Below, one piece after another: positions 37,436 to 47,131 of a DNA stretch of 64,000 bases. The stretch's first letter is position 1, and each line of letters starts with the position of its first letter. Location: NCBI GenBank assembly GCA_942493235.1, contig OW818676.1, forward strand, positions 3,224,001-3,288,000. Direction: 5' to 3'. Source of the stretch: ENR-C587 sp942493235 (lineage in GTDB: Bacteria; Bacteroidota; Ignavibacteria; Kapaibacteriales; UBA2268). The notes below the pieces were generated by a model. That model ran no database searches, was not told the origin of the DNA, and saw only the letters and a list, made by a program, of their open reading frames with translations. The translations under genes and the position numbers were made by a program.

Positions 37436-38015
37436 TGACTGTATTCTGAAATCTCCGATTTCTGCTATGGTAGGAACTAAATCTATAGAAGTAGGCTCTA
37501 CTGCTACGCCGATAAGCTCGGCTTTCACTCTTTATAAAATTGATAATGTGCTGATAAAAGTTTCAATTCCGGAAAATGAAATCTCGAAAATCAAAAAAGG
37601 TCAAATTGCAAAAATCAAAATCCAAGCATTAGATAACAAAGAATTCTCCGGAGATATTGAAGAAATCGGTGTCATTGCTAATACGATTTCTCACTCTTAT
37701 GATATTAAAATCAGAATCAAAAACAAGAATAACGAAATCAAACCGGGCATGCTCTGTAATGTTTATCTAAATATTGGACAGGGCTCGGGCAACCTAATAT
37801 CAATCCCTAATGATGCAATTGTCTCCGAATCAAACAAACAATTTGTTTATGTAGTTAGCGAAAATAATAAAACAGTTCGTAAACAAGAAGTTAAAACAGG
37901 AAACTATATCGGTAATAATATTATAATAGAAAATGGTCTTAACCTTAATGAGAAAATCGTAATTGCCGGACAACAGAAATTGTATAATAATGCACCTGTA
38001 AAAGTAAATAACTAA
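37368..38015 (+). CDS. RND efflux membrane-fusion protein, C-terminal part
   Basis: Homology starts after the A10 run (YNDCILKSPISAMVG); the first ~20 codons are a shadow of the other frame. It contains the second lipoyl half, the beta-barrel (VSIPENEISKIKKGQ, EIKPGMLCNVYL) and the membrane-proximal domain to VKVNN. Nine A instead of ten would give one intact protein of about 350 residues. It is followed 9 bp later by the RND pump. Confidence 0.85.
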   Translation: MLKWNRNYNKLSQELKLQKKNYNDCILKSPISAMVGTKSIEVGSTATPISSAFTLYKIDNVLIKVSIPENEISKIKKGQIAKIKIQALDNKEFSGDIEEIGVIANTISHSYDIKIRIKNKNNEIKPGMLCNVYLNIGQGSGNLISIPNDAIVSESNKQFVYVVSENNKTVRKQEVKTGNYIGNNIIIENGLNLNEKIVIAGQQKLYNNAPVKVNN

Positions 38016-38024
38016 GAGATAAAA

Positions 38025-41000
38025 ATGAAAAAAAGACTAAATATTATTGAATTTGCAATGAAGTATAAGCAGATAACTTTACTTATAACAGGAGTATTAG
38101 TTATATTCGGAATATTTGCATTATTTGTTATGCCAAGGCAGGAAACACCTGAATTCGTGATTCGCCAAGGTGTAGTTGCGGCAATTATGCCTGGAGCTAC
38201 CTCAGAACAAATAGAAGCCCAACTAACCATACCGATTGAAAATTATTTATTCGGTTTTAAAGAAGTTAATAAGAAAAAAACCTATTCTCAATCAAAAGAA
38301 GGTGTTGTCTTTATTTTTGTTGAAGTAAATGACAATGTCAAAGAACCTTCTCTATTTTGGTCAAAGCTAAAGCATGGACTAAATAATTTAAAAGCATCGC
38401 TACCATCAGACTTATACGGTATTATGGTTAATGACGATTTCGGCAATACTTCTGCACTACTTGTTAGCATAGAATCAGATACAAAAAGCTATAAGGAATT
38501 AAATGAAATTAGTAAAAAATTAGAGGCAAGATTACGTAAAGTAGAATCCATATCAAAACTTAATAGAATCGGTATGCAGAACGAAGTTATCAATATTTAC
38601 TTACAACCCGAAAAGCTCTCATATTACGGTATTAAACCATTGATGATAATGATGAACTTCAAGAGTGAAGGTTCGGTATCTTATGGCGGTACTATCAAAA
38701 ATGATAAAATAGAAATGCCTATTCATATCACTTCTAAATACAAGACTGTGGAAGATATCGGCGAGCAAATCATATATAGTTCTCCAGACGGCGAAATTGT
38801 AAAATTAAAAGATGTTGCGACAGTTAAAAGAGAGCTTAAGGAACCTGACTCCTATGTAACAAACAATAAAAACAAGTGTTTGATTTTATCTATCGAGATG
38901 CTTGAAGGTAATAATATAGTTAGCTTCGGTGATGAAGTTACTAAGATAATCGAACAATATCAAAGTGAATTACCAAAAGAAGTAAAAATTAATCAAATCG
39001 CAAATCAACCGAAAGTAGTAGAAGAATCTATAGTTAAATTTTTAGAGGAATTCGGTATTTCAGTACTAGCAGTTATTTTAGTAACTATGCTACTTCTACC
39101 ATTAAGAGTGGCATCGGTAGCGGGAATTACTATTCCTATATCAATATTGATTTCGGTCGGTGTTCTATATCTTTTTGGAATTCAATTAGACACTGTATCA
39201 TTAGCCGGATTGATAATTGTTCTGGGGATGGTGGTGGACAATTCTATTGTAGTGATTGACATGTATGTAGAAAAATTAGACCATAATATAAAGCCATGGA
39301 CTGCGGCTATAGAAAGTGCAAAAGAGCTGTTCATACCGGTATTTACTGCTACTTTAACAATTATCGCATCATTTTTACCATTAACTTTATTTATGACCGG
39401 AATAGGAAAAGATTTTATTAAATCCTTCCCTATCACAATTGCTGTGGCATTAATTTCATCTTTATTAGTAGCTATTCTTTTAGTACCTTATATTTGCTTT
39501 GTTACCATTAAATTCGGACTAAAAAAAGACAAAAAAGAATCAAAGAAACAACGTAAGAGTATTTTGGATTATTTGCAGAAAATATATGATAAAAGCATTG
39601 AATTAGCATTTAGAAATCCCAAATTTACAATATCAATAGCAGTTGGATCGGTAGCTATAGGTTTATTATTAATGGCAAAATTACCACAGGAATTATTTCC
39701 TAAAATGGATAGAAATCAATTAGCGGTTGAGTTTTATTTTCCCGAAGGCACTCCGCTTTCAAGAACTGACTCAATTACAAAAAAAATTGAAGATATTCTA
39801 CTTAAAGATAAAAGAATCGAAAACGTAACTACTTTTATAGGCTCGAGTTCTCCGAGATTTCATACGGTTTATGCTCCGAATATGCCTGCTAAAAACTATG
39901 CACAAATGATTGTTAACGCAACGAATAATAAAACTGTTATAAGTGTGCTTGACGAATATTCCGTTAAATATGCTAATTATTATCCTGATGCATATATTAG
40001 ATTTAAACAGCTTGATATGCAGGCAAATAAGTCTCCTATTGAAGTCAGAGTATCGGGAGATTCAATGGCAACAATAAAAAGTGTAGCAGAACAAATTTCC
40101 AATATTTACAGGAAAAATCCTGACGTTGCCTGGGTAAGAACCAATTATGAAGAAGCAAAACAAAGTTTGAATTATAATATTAATTATTCGGAAATATCAA
40201 GGCTTGGCTATTCCAAATTCGATATTTCTACATTCCTTGCAATTTCACAAAACGGAATGCCGATTTCAACTTTATGGGAAGACGATTATCCTGTCAGTAT
40301 CCAATTAAATACACTAAAAGATAAAAACACTAAAGATTTTACATTAAAAGATACTTATATTCCGTCAATGTTATTGCCGTCTATGGTGCCGATTCGCCAA
40401 ATCGCTACTCCGAGTGTAGGCTGGACAGAGGGGCAAATTGTACGACGTAACGGAGTCAGGACTTTAAGTGTAATGGTTGATGTAAAACGTAATATATTAG
40501 CTTCTGATGTATTTAAAAAAGAAATTAAAAATGTCGAAAGTTTGAAATTACCGAACGACGTAAAGCTTAGTTATGGCGGTGAAAAAGAAGGTGAAGGTGA
40601 GCAGTATCCTCCGCTTGTAAAAGCTTTATTATTGGGTATAATTTCAATATTTTTCATATTATTGTTCCAATTTAAAAGTATTAAAACCTCTCTATTAATA
40701 ATGGTAACAATGCCTTTAAGTATTTTTGGTGCGACTTTCGGACTATTAGTTTTGGGTTACCCTTTTGGATTGACATGTTTCATTGGTATTATTAATCTCT
40801 GTGGGGTAGTAATTCGTAACGGAATAATATTGATTGATTATACTAATCAAATCAGGAAAGAGCAAAATCTAACAGTTAAAGAAGCGGCAATTGCCGGCGG
40901 AAAACGTAGGATGAGACCTATATTTTTAACTTCAGCCGCGGCGGCAGTTGGTGTAATACCTATGTTAGTTAGCAAATCACTACTTTGGGCTCCTCTTGCT

Positions 41001-41129
41001 ACTACAATGTCCTTCGGATTGATTTTTTCGATGATACTAACACTCATGACTCTGCCGATTCTTTATTGGTATGTATTCCGTAAAGAAGATAACAAAACTA
41101 ATTCAAATATCGGAGGGGAATTAGCATAA
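38025..41129 (+). CDS. RND family efflux pump (AcrB-like, inner membrane)
   Basis: 1034 residues, normal for an HAE-type RND pump. Twelve membrane segments can be placed, with the large periplasmic loops after TM1 and TM7. The intramembrane aspartate region GLIIVLGMVVDNSIVVIDM is present, as is the repeat-2 counterpart NLCGVVIRNGIILIDY, where the usual acidic pattern is altered. It forms an operon with the membrane-fusion protein before it and an outer-membrane channel after it (overlapping TAATG). Confidence 0.92.
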   Translation: MKKRLNIIEFAMKYKQITLLITGVLVIFGIFALFVMPRQETPEFVIRQGVVAAIMPGATSEQIEAQLTIPIENYLFGFKEVNKKKTYSQSKEGVVFIFVEVNDNVKEPSLFWSKLKHGLNNLKASLPSDLYGIMVNDDFGNTSALLVSIESDTKSYKELNEISKKLEARLRKVESISKLNRIGMQNEVINIYLQPEKLSYYGIKPLMIMMNFKSEGSVSYGGTIKNDKIEMPIHITSKYKTVEDIGEQIIYSSPDGEIVKLKDVATVKRELKEPDSYVTNNKNKCLILSIEMLEGNNIVSFGDEVTKIIEQYQSELPKEVKINQIANQPKVVEESIVKFLEEFGISVLAVILVTMLLLPLRVASVAGITIPISILISVGVLYLFGIQLDTVSLAGLIIVLGMVVDNSIVVIDMYVEKLDHNIKPWTAAIESAKELFIPVFTATLTIIASFLPLTLFMTGIGKDFIKSFPITIAVALISSLLVAILLVPYICFVTIKFGLKKDKKESKKQRKSILDYLQKIYDKSIELAFRNPKFTISIAVGSVAIGLLLMAKLPQELFPKMDRNQLAVEFYFPEGTPLSRTDSITKKIEDILLKDKRIENVTTFIGSSSPRFHTVYAPNMPAKNYAQMIVNATNNKTVISVLDEYSVKYANYYPDAYIRFKQLDMQANKSPIEVRVSGDSMATIKSVAEQISNIYRKNPDVAWVRTNYEEAKQSLNYNINYSEISRLGYSKFDISTFLAISQNGMPISTLWEDDYPVSIQLNTLKDKNTKDFTLKDTYIPSMLLPSMVPIRQIATPSVGWTEGQIVRRNGVRTLSVMVDVKRNILASDVFKKEIKNVESLKLPNDVKLSYGGEKEGEGEQYPPLVKALLLGIISIFFILLFQFKSIKTSLLIMVTMPLSIFGATFGLLVLGYPFGLTCFIGIINLCGVVIRNGIILIDYTNQIRKEQNLTVKEAAIAGGKRRMRPIFLTSAAAAVGVIPMLVSKSLLWAPLATTMSFGLIFSMILTLMTLPILYWYVFRKEDNKTNSNIGGELA

Positions 41130-42475
41130 TGAAAAAAAGAATTTATATATGTACCTTATTGATAATGCATGTATTTACATCGGTAAATGCTCAGACCTCA
41201 TTATCACTTTTGGAATGTAAAAATTTAGCCATTAAAAATAATGCTAAAATAAAAAATGCTCAATTAGAGGTTGATGCTTCAAAACAAACCAAAGATGCCG
41301 CTTATACAAAGTATTTCCCTCAAGTCTCAGCAAGTTTTATGGGAATGTATGCTCTTAAAGACTTAGTCGAAATTGAGACAAGCGGAGGCAATCTACCAGT
41401 CTATGATGGCAATCCAGCGAATTTGGCAAATGCTACTCAATTTGCTTATATGCCGGCTTCTAAAATGTCTTTATTAGACAATTTGCTTGTTGGTTCTATT
41501 TCAATCATGCAACCGATATATGCAGGCGGTAGAATCGAAACAGGTAATAAACTTGCCGAATTAGGCAAAGACATTAACAATGACAAATTAAATATCGAAA
41601 AATACAATGTTTATCAAAAAACCGAAGAAATATATAGGAATATTCTGTCTCTGCAAGAAAAAGTAAAAACTATTGACTTTTACGAAACATTTTTAAATAA
41701 ATTACTTAAAGATGTAAATATTTCTTATGAAGCCGGGCTAATATCTAAAAACGATGTTTTGAAAGTATCATTAAAACTTAACGAACTTAAAATCAATAGA
41801 TTAAAATTGCAAAACGGTATTGACTTACTTAAAGAAGCACTCTGCCAACACATGGGAATAGCTTTCGAAAATAATATCAAATTAAGTGATACTATAGTAG
41901 AAATTATTGAACCGGCTAAATTCTATTTAGAAGCTAATAGTGCTCTAAGTAACCGATTTGAAATGAATATGCTAAAAAATGCAGTAAAAGCCAAAGAATA
42001 CCAAACAGATTTAAAGCGTGGTGAATATTTACCCGAAATCGCCATTGGCTCTATGCTGTTTGGAGTAAATGTAATGGATAAGACTACTTTTAACGGAATG
42101 TTCTTTGCAAGTGTCAGTGTTCCTATCTCAGGCTGGTGGGAAGCCAGTCATTTAATGGAAGAAAGAAAGCTTAAAGAAGAGATTATTAAAAACACCGAAA
42201 AAGAAACATCGGAACTGCTTACTCTTCAAATAAGTAAAGCCTGGAAAGATTTAAACGAAACATACAAACAAATTGAATTAGGCAATGATATGAACGCACA
42301 AGCTCAAGAGAATTTTAAAATTAATCAGTCAAATTACAATGCTGGCGTAAACAGTATTTCAGACTTTTTAGAAGCTCAAGCGGCTGTTCAACTGTCAGAA
42401 GACCAACTTATAGAATTTAAGAATAACTATGCATTTGCTGTTACTAAATACTTACAAGCAATTGGGAAATATTGA
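41129..42475 (+). CDS. Outer-membrane efflux protein (TolC family)
   Basis: 448 residues with a signal peptide ending VNAQ. Both halves show the repeated TolC pattern (LSLLECKNLAIKNNAKIKNAQ at the start; SKAWKDLNETYKQIELG and NYNAGVNSISDFLEAQ in the second half). It overlaps the pump gene by one base. The third member of the tripartite efflux system. Confidence 0.9.
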   Translation: MKKRIYICTLLIMHVFTSVNAQTSLSLLECKNLAIKNNAKIKNAQLEVDASKQTKDAAYTKYFPQVSASFMGMYALKDLVEIETSGGNLPVYDGNPANLANATQFAYMPASKMSLLDNLLVGSISIMQPIYAGGRIETGNKLAELGKDINNDKLNIEKYNVYQKTEEIYRNILSLQEKVKTIDFYETFLNKLLKDVNISYEAGLISKNDVLKVSLKLNELKINRLKLQNGIDLLKEALCQHMGIAFENNIKLSDTIVEIIEPAKFYLEANSALSNRFEMNMLKNAVKAKEYQTDLKRGEYLPEIAIGSMLFGVNVMDKTTFNGMFFASVSVPISGWWEASHLMEERKLKEEIIKNTEKETSELLTLQISKAWKDLNETYKQIELGNDMNAQAQENFKINQSNYNAGVNSISDFLEAQAAVQLSEDQLIEFKNNYAFAVTKYLQAIGKY

Positions 42476-42482
42476 TATAAAG

Positions 42483-42587
42483 GCGGAACCGATTTGGTAA
42501 TAATGATTTAATAACACAATATACCCCTTATCATTATGTTATTCTAAATTATATCTCAAATCAACTACTTACTTTTTTCGGTTCCGC
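42483..42587 (+). terminator. Possible long-loop terminator after the efflux operon
   Basis: GCGGAACCGA and its complement TCGGTTCCGC are 85 bases apart, the second followed by TTCTTTTTTAC. Between 42600 and 42924 there is only AT-rich, T-tract-rich sequence with TACATTTGGG near 42693; no gene is seen. Confidence 0.5.
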
Positions 42588-42924
42588 TTCTTTTTTACTT
42601 TATTTGTAAAGATATTGACATAATAAATTTTATTTGCTAATACTATTTGATAATATTGTTTTATAATATTATTTGGTAATATTATAAAAATTGATTACAT
42701 TTGGGAATAACCATTTGGTTAAAACAAATAGTTATACAATTTGGTTGGTAGAAATTTATTTATACATTTATTGATTTTTGTAGTGTTGAATTTGAAAACG
42801 AAAAACGGATATTGGTCGATAAAAATCGGCTATTCAAAGAAATACCTTGATATTTCTACTTTTAAATTGATAGTTTTGATTTTTATTTTAAAAATAAAAA
42901 ATACATAATTTTTGCGGATTACTT

Positions 42925-43638
42925 ATGACAGCATACATAATAGCAGCCGGAGACGGTTCCAGACTCTTTGAGGAAGGTTTACAAATCAATAAACCATTGC
43001 TCCCTATCAATGGTCAGCCAATGATAGAGAGATTGTTAGATATATTGAATTCTGTCGGTTTTAACCAATATAATATTATTACAAAAGACACTAATACTGA
43101 TGTAATATATTTATTGGAAGGATTGAAGCAGTCCAAAGGATTGAATATAAATATCCTTAAAAAGACCACAGCCAGCTCTATGCACAGTCTATATGAACTG
43201 TTAAAAGTGTCAAACAATTATCCGTTTTTCCTTTTTACCGTTGATTCTATTTTCTCAACACTTGAGTTTAAGAATTTTATAAATTTTTGCAATACTAATA
43301 GAGACAAATATTCCGCAGTGATTGCAGTTACCTCTTATATTGACGACGAGAAACCATTATATGTGTCTTCCGAATCAACTTTTATAACGGGTTTTCACGA
43401 TATGAATAGTGACGATTATACTTTGATTACTTCGGGAATGTATTATTTTAATTATGATGTTTTAAATATAATAAGTAAACAAGTAGAAAGCGGAAATACA
43501 AAGCTCAGGAATTTCTTGAGAAGCATTATTGTTAATGATTTAAAAGTCGGTTATTTCGAGTTTTCCAAAACAATTGACGTTGACCATATTGCTGATATTC
43601 AGAAAGCAGAAGCCTTTCTGAAAGACAATAATATTTGA
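42925..43638 (+). CDS. Sugar/inositol-phosphate nucleotidyltransferase
   Basis: 237 residues. N-terminal nucleotide-binding loop IIAAGDGSRLFEEG and KPLLPINGQPMIERLL, a GT-A type NTP transferase; the metal region is FLFTVDSIFS. In this cluster, beside inositol-phosphate synthase and a CDP-alcohol phosphotransferase, it best fits a CTP:inositol-1-phosphate cytidylyltransferase, but substrate and nucleotide are inferred from context. Confidence 0.75.
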   Translation: MTAYIIAAGDGSRLFEEGLQINKPLLPINGQPMIERLLDILNSVGFNQYNIITKDTNTDVIYLLEGLKQSKGLNINILKKTTASSMHSLYELLKVSNNYPFFLFTVDSIFSTLEFKNFINFCNTNRDKYSAVIAVTSYIDDEKPLYVSSESTFITGFHDMNSDDYTLITSGMYYFNYDVLNIISKQVESGNTKLRNFLRSIIVNDLKVGYFEFSKTIDVDHIADIQKAEAFLKDNNI

Positions 43639-43697
43639 TTTTTGCAAAACTTCGAAAAACAGAGTATTGCAAATTTGAAATATAAAATGGAACACTA

Positions 43698-43724
43698 TCA
43701 ACCTGACTGTTAACTGTCAGGTTT
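43698..43724. repeat. 26-bp palindrome family, copy 1 (possible terminator)
   Basis: CAACCTGACTG, TTAA, CTGTCAGGTTTT. Same family as 57189 and 59054, here with a T-run after it. Not as perfect in the arms as the other two. Confidence 0.7.
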
Positions 43725-43882
43725 TATTATCGGAATTTATATTGATTGGTATTGATATTGAAAATAAATAAACAATAAGAATATATAATTATATATATTT
43801 GTATAAATTGCTTATTAAATAAAGAATCTTATTTTGATTTCTTAATTGAGAAAAAATAAAAGAATCATATTCAGGAGTATTT

Positions 43883-44329
43883 ATGTTTAAAAGATTTACT
43901 ATATTATTGATTTTTTTGGCAATTAATTGCTCTCTGATTGCCGAGGGCAGTATGGGAACATTAATTGTAAAAGTCAGCGGTCTCAGAAGTACTAACGGGT
44001 ATGTAGTTTGTCATTTATTCAATAGTTCAGACGGATTTCCGACTAAATCCAAAAAAGCATTAAAATATCTTGACGATTACAATATCAAAAACAAAACAGC
44101 TACCTTTGTATTTACAAATTTACCTTACGGAAATTATGCTTTCACGGTTCATCATGATGAAAATTCAAACCATAAAATGGATAAAACTTTTCTTGGTTTA
44201 CCAGATGAAGGCTGGGCTTGCTCCAATAATGCAAAAGGCACTTTAGGATTAGGTCTTCCCTCTTTTGATAAAGCAAAAGTAATTGTTAACAAGCCGGAAC
44301 TTACTTCTTATATAATTATGAATTACTAA
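43883..44329 (+). CDS. Secreted DUF2141 protein
   Basis: 148 residues with a signal peptide (LLIFLAINCSLIAEG). The family's core is clear: TLIVKVSGLRSTNGYVVCHLF, TNLPYGNYAFTVHHDENSNHKMD and GLPDEGWACSN. Periplasmic or surface protein of unknown function. It begins the inositol-related gene run and lies 12 bp before the next gene. Confidence 0.85.
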   Translation: MFKRFTILLIFLAINCSLIAEGSMGTLIVKVSGLRSTNGYVVCHLFNSSDGFPTKSKKALKYLDDYNIKNKTATFVFTNLPYGNYAFTVHHDENSNHKMDKTFLGLPDEGWACSNNAKGTLGLGLPSFDKAKVIVNKPELTSYIIMNY

Positions 44330-44341
44330 ATTTAGGAAATC

Positions 44342-45157
44342 ATGAAAAAAGAAATATTAGGTATAATGCGCGACAAGAAATTTTCGCCTAACCATATAGA
44401 AAATGATGCAAAAATAATGCAGATGACGGCTCATGAATTGAAAAATTTCGGTTTTGATGTTAAGGTATTATATGAGAATAACTTTGTAAAAAACAACGAA
44501 GAATATTGTGCTTATTTCTCGATGGCGAGAAATAACAACTCTTTGCATAAATTACGTAAAATACAAAATAACGGTGCAGTTGTTATCAATACTCCTTTGG
44601 GAGTATTTAATTCATTTAGAGAGGCTCAGACCCCGATTCTGCAAAAGCATAATATTTCAATTCCCAAAAGTATTGTTATAGATACTGATAATTTCGATTC
44701 GGAATTATTAAGCAATTTCTCAGGGAAAAAGGTTTGGCTAAAGAGAGAGAACCACTCCCTACACAGAGAAGACGTTACTCCTATTTACAGCAAGCAGGAA
44801 TGCGAGTCAACCATTCGCGAGTTCAAACGTCGCGGGATTAAGCAAGCTATCCTGCAAGAACATAAAGCCGGTACGGAAGTGAAATTCTACGGTGTTAGCG
44901 AATCGGATTTCTTTTTCTGGTACTATGTTAACGGGGTGCCTCATCATAAGTTTTCTGAAGAAAAACTAATAGATACTTCAAAAAAGACATCAGAGCTACT
45001 AAATCTGGATATTTACGGTGGTGATGCAATCATCTCCCCTGAGGGCGAAATTTCAATTATTGACTTTAATGACTGGCCCAGCTTCGCTCCAGTTAGAGAG
45101 CAAGCCGGAAAACATATTGCTAATTTAATTCACAGCCGACTAAACGGAGCAGTCTAA
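44342..45157 (+). CDS. ATP-grasp enzyme (RimK/inositol-phosphate-kinase-like)
   Basis: 271 residues. The ATP-grasp core is seen at VWLKRENHSLHRED (lysine and loop), AILQEHKAGTEVKFYGV and DIYGGDAIISPEGEISIIDFNDWPSFAPVR, the last being the metal-binding Asp/Asn motif. Members of this fold include amino-acid ligases and inositol-phosphate kinases (ITPK). Its place in an inositol cluster makes a headgroup kinase or ligase attractive. The stop overlaps the next start (TAATG). Confidence 0.75.
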   Translation: MKKEILGIMRDKKFSPNHIENDAKIMQMTAHELKNFGFDVKVLYENNFVKNNEEYCAYFSMARNNNSLHKLRKIQNNGAVVINTPLGVFNSFREAQTPILQKHNISIPKSIVIDTDNFDSELLSNFSGKKVWLKRENHSLHREDVTPIYSKQECESTIREFKRRGIKQAILQEHKAGTEVKFYGVSESDFFFWYYVNGVPHHKFSEEKLIDTSKKTSELLNLDIYGGDAIISPEGEISIIDFNDWPSFAPVREQAGKHIANLIHSRLNGAV

Positions 45158-46068
45158 TGAGTAAAGAAGAAAATGCTAAATTACTAATGGCTTCCATTAA
45201 GTCCGTCGATACGGAAGAGAAAATCGACTGGGTTCTGTTCAGACCCTTAGGGTTGAGAGTAGCCTTATTTGCAAAGAAGCATTCCATATCTCCGAATACT
45301 ATAACTTTTATCAGTATTTTCTTTGGTATATTAGCCGGGCATTTATTCTATTATCCAAATATTTACATAAATATACTCGGCATAATTTCGCTAATGATAG
45401 GCTCTACTTTAGACAGTGCTGACGGTCAATTAGCCAGAATGACTAATCAATGCTCACAGTTCGGTAGAGTCTTGGACGGAGTCGGCGGATATTTGTGGTT
45501 CGTCAGTATATATTTACATTTGATTTTGAGATTTTATCCTGAATCAAATAATATATTATTTATTATTTTACCGGCTATAAGCATTCTAAGCCATTCTTTC
45601 CAAGCTATGATGGCGGACTATTATCGTAATTCACATCTATATTATGTATTCGAAAAGGGTGAATTAGAGGATTTCGAATTACTGAGGCGGAATTACGATG
45701 ATAAAAAATCAACTATGAGCATATTTAGCAAAATATTTGCAGGGCTCTATCTTAATTATTCTAAATTTCAATGTTATATAACCAAGAATTTCCAAGCATT
45801 TAGGCAATTAACAATAATTAAATTTGATGATAAATTAAGTGCCGAGCTAAAAGCAAAATACAGAGCTTTCAGCAAACCTTTGCAGAAGTATTGCAATGGG
45901 CTTACATTAAATACGAGATTTTATGCTATCTATCTGACTTTATTTTTTAATTGCTTCTATATTTATTTAGCTTATGAAATAATAGTATTAAACATTATGG
46001 TAATTTACCTGATTTCTAAACACGAATCAAGTATCAAAAAAATCAACTTAGAAATTCAAAATATATAA
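45157..46068 (+). CDS. CDP-alcohol phosphatidyltransferase, fourth motif Asp missing
   Basis: 303 residues, several membrane segments. The family motif is D86-SA-D89-G90-QL-A93-R94, eight residues, G103-RVL-D107, and then GVG-G111 where a fourth aspartate is expected. The pgsA at 54353 in the same window keeps all four. In this cluster it would join an inositol-phosphate or CDP-inositol unit to a lipid or a second inositol-phosphate. Strongly coupled to the ATP-grasp gene. Confidence 0.85.
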   Translation: MSKEENAKLLMASIKSVDTEEKIDWVLFRPLGLRVALFAKKHSISPNTITFISIFFGILAGHLFYYPNIYINILGIISLMIGSTLDSADGQLARMTNQCSQFGRVLDGVGGYLWFVSIYLHLILRFYPESNNILFIILPAISILSHSFQAMMADYYRNSHLYYVFEKGELEDFELLRRNYDDKKSTMSIFSKIFAGLYLNYSKFQCYITKNFQAFRQLTIIKFDDKLSAELKAKYRAFSKPLQKYCNGLTLNTRFYAIYLTLFFNCFYIYLAYEIIVLNIMVIYLISKHESSIKKINLEIQNI

Positions 46069-46077
46069 AGTATATTG

Positions 46078-47112
46078 ATGAAAAAGAAATATATAAATAA
46101 CATCATTTTTATAGCAAGTCTAATTGTATTTGCTTTTATTATCAGCAGATATGGTATTGCTTCACTATACGAAAACTTTACAAAAACCGGATATTGGTTG
46201 CTTCCGATTGTCGGAGTATGGTCAATAGTATATTTGCTTAATACTTTTGCTTTTAAATCAGTACTGAAAAAGCACACGGATACTATTCCGTTTTCAAAAG
46301 TATTTTCAATAGTTTTGAGCGGGTATAGTTTGAATTATATTACTCCGATTATTGCTCTGGGCGGTGAATTATACAAAATCAACATACTTAAAGACTTCGT
46401 TGGCAAAGCCCAAGCTACGGCACTAATAGTCAAGTATTATATTATGCATGTGCTTTCGCATATTGCATTTTGGATATTGGGCTTCGCACTATTGGCATTC
46501 AGCATGTCTGAAGATGCTAATACATATAAATTACTTGCTTTTACTGCTATTTTTATATTAGTAGTTTTAAGCTTCTTTGTGATGATACTAAAGAAAAATG
46601 CAATTATCAAAATGTATAAATTTTGTTTAAAAATGCCATTGCCAAAATCCTTAATCAATTATATGATTTCAAAAGAATCTTATATTATTGAAATTGACGG
46701 ACAGATAAAAGATTATTTCCAAAATGACAAAGCAAATTTCTATAAAACACTATTATATGAGTTCATAGCGAGAGTAGTAGCCAGCCTTGAGATATTATTT
46801 ATATTATGGTCGCTGGGCATTGAGTTCAATATGTATCAAGCGATCTATTTCAGCTCGATTTCGTCGCTATTGCTCAATATATTATTCTTTATCCCATTGC
46901 AGATTGGTTCGCGTGAAGGTGTCTATTATTTCTTGATGTATTCTATCGGGATTAGCTCTCCGGTCGGAGTTTACATCAGCCTAACCGGTAGAATCAGGGA
47001 ATTTATTTGGATACTTTGCGGATTAGTTTTAATTCCGATGACAAAAAATAAAATTCAAAATTTTGAACCTGATTTAGAAAAGAAATTAATTACAAATAAA
47101 AATCAAGTATAA
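46078..47112 (+). CDS. Lysylphosphatidylglycerol-synthase-like membrane protein (flippase-like)
   Basis: 344 residues from the ATG at 46078. Six to eight membrane segments of the UPF0104/flippase-like domain: VYLLNTFAFKSVLKKH, LNYITPIIALGGELYKINIL, FIPLQIGSREGVYYFLMYSIG. The aminoacyl-transfer domain of true MprF is absent, leaving only the lipid-moving part. Predicted to move a lipid across the inner membrane. It lies 9 bp after the phosphotransferase. Confidence 0.8.
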   Translation: MKKKYINNIIFIASLIVFAFIISRYGIASLYENFTKTGYWLLPIVGVWSIVYLLNTFAFKSVLKKHTDTIPFSKVFSIVLSGYSLNYITPIIALGGELYKINILKDFVGKAQATALIVKYYIMHVLSHIAFWILGFALLAFSMSEDANTYKLLAFTAIFILVVLSFFVMILKKNAIIKMYKFCLKMPLPKSLINYMISKESYIIEIDGQIKDYFQNDKANFYKTLLYEFIARVVASLEILFILWSLGIEFNMYQAIYFSSISSLLLNILFFIPLQIGSREGVYYFLMYSIGISSPVGVYISLTGRIREFIWILCGLVLIPMTKNKIQNFEPDLEKKLITNKNQV

Positions 47113-47131
47113 TTTATAACTCAAATTTAGA

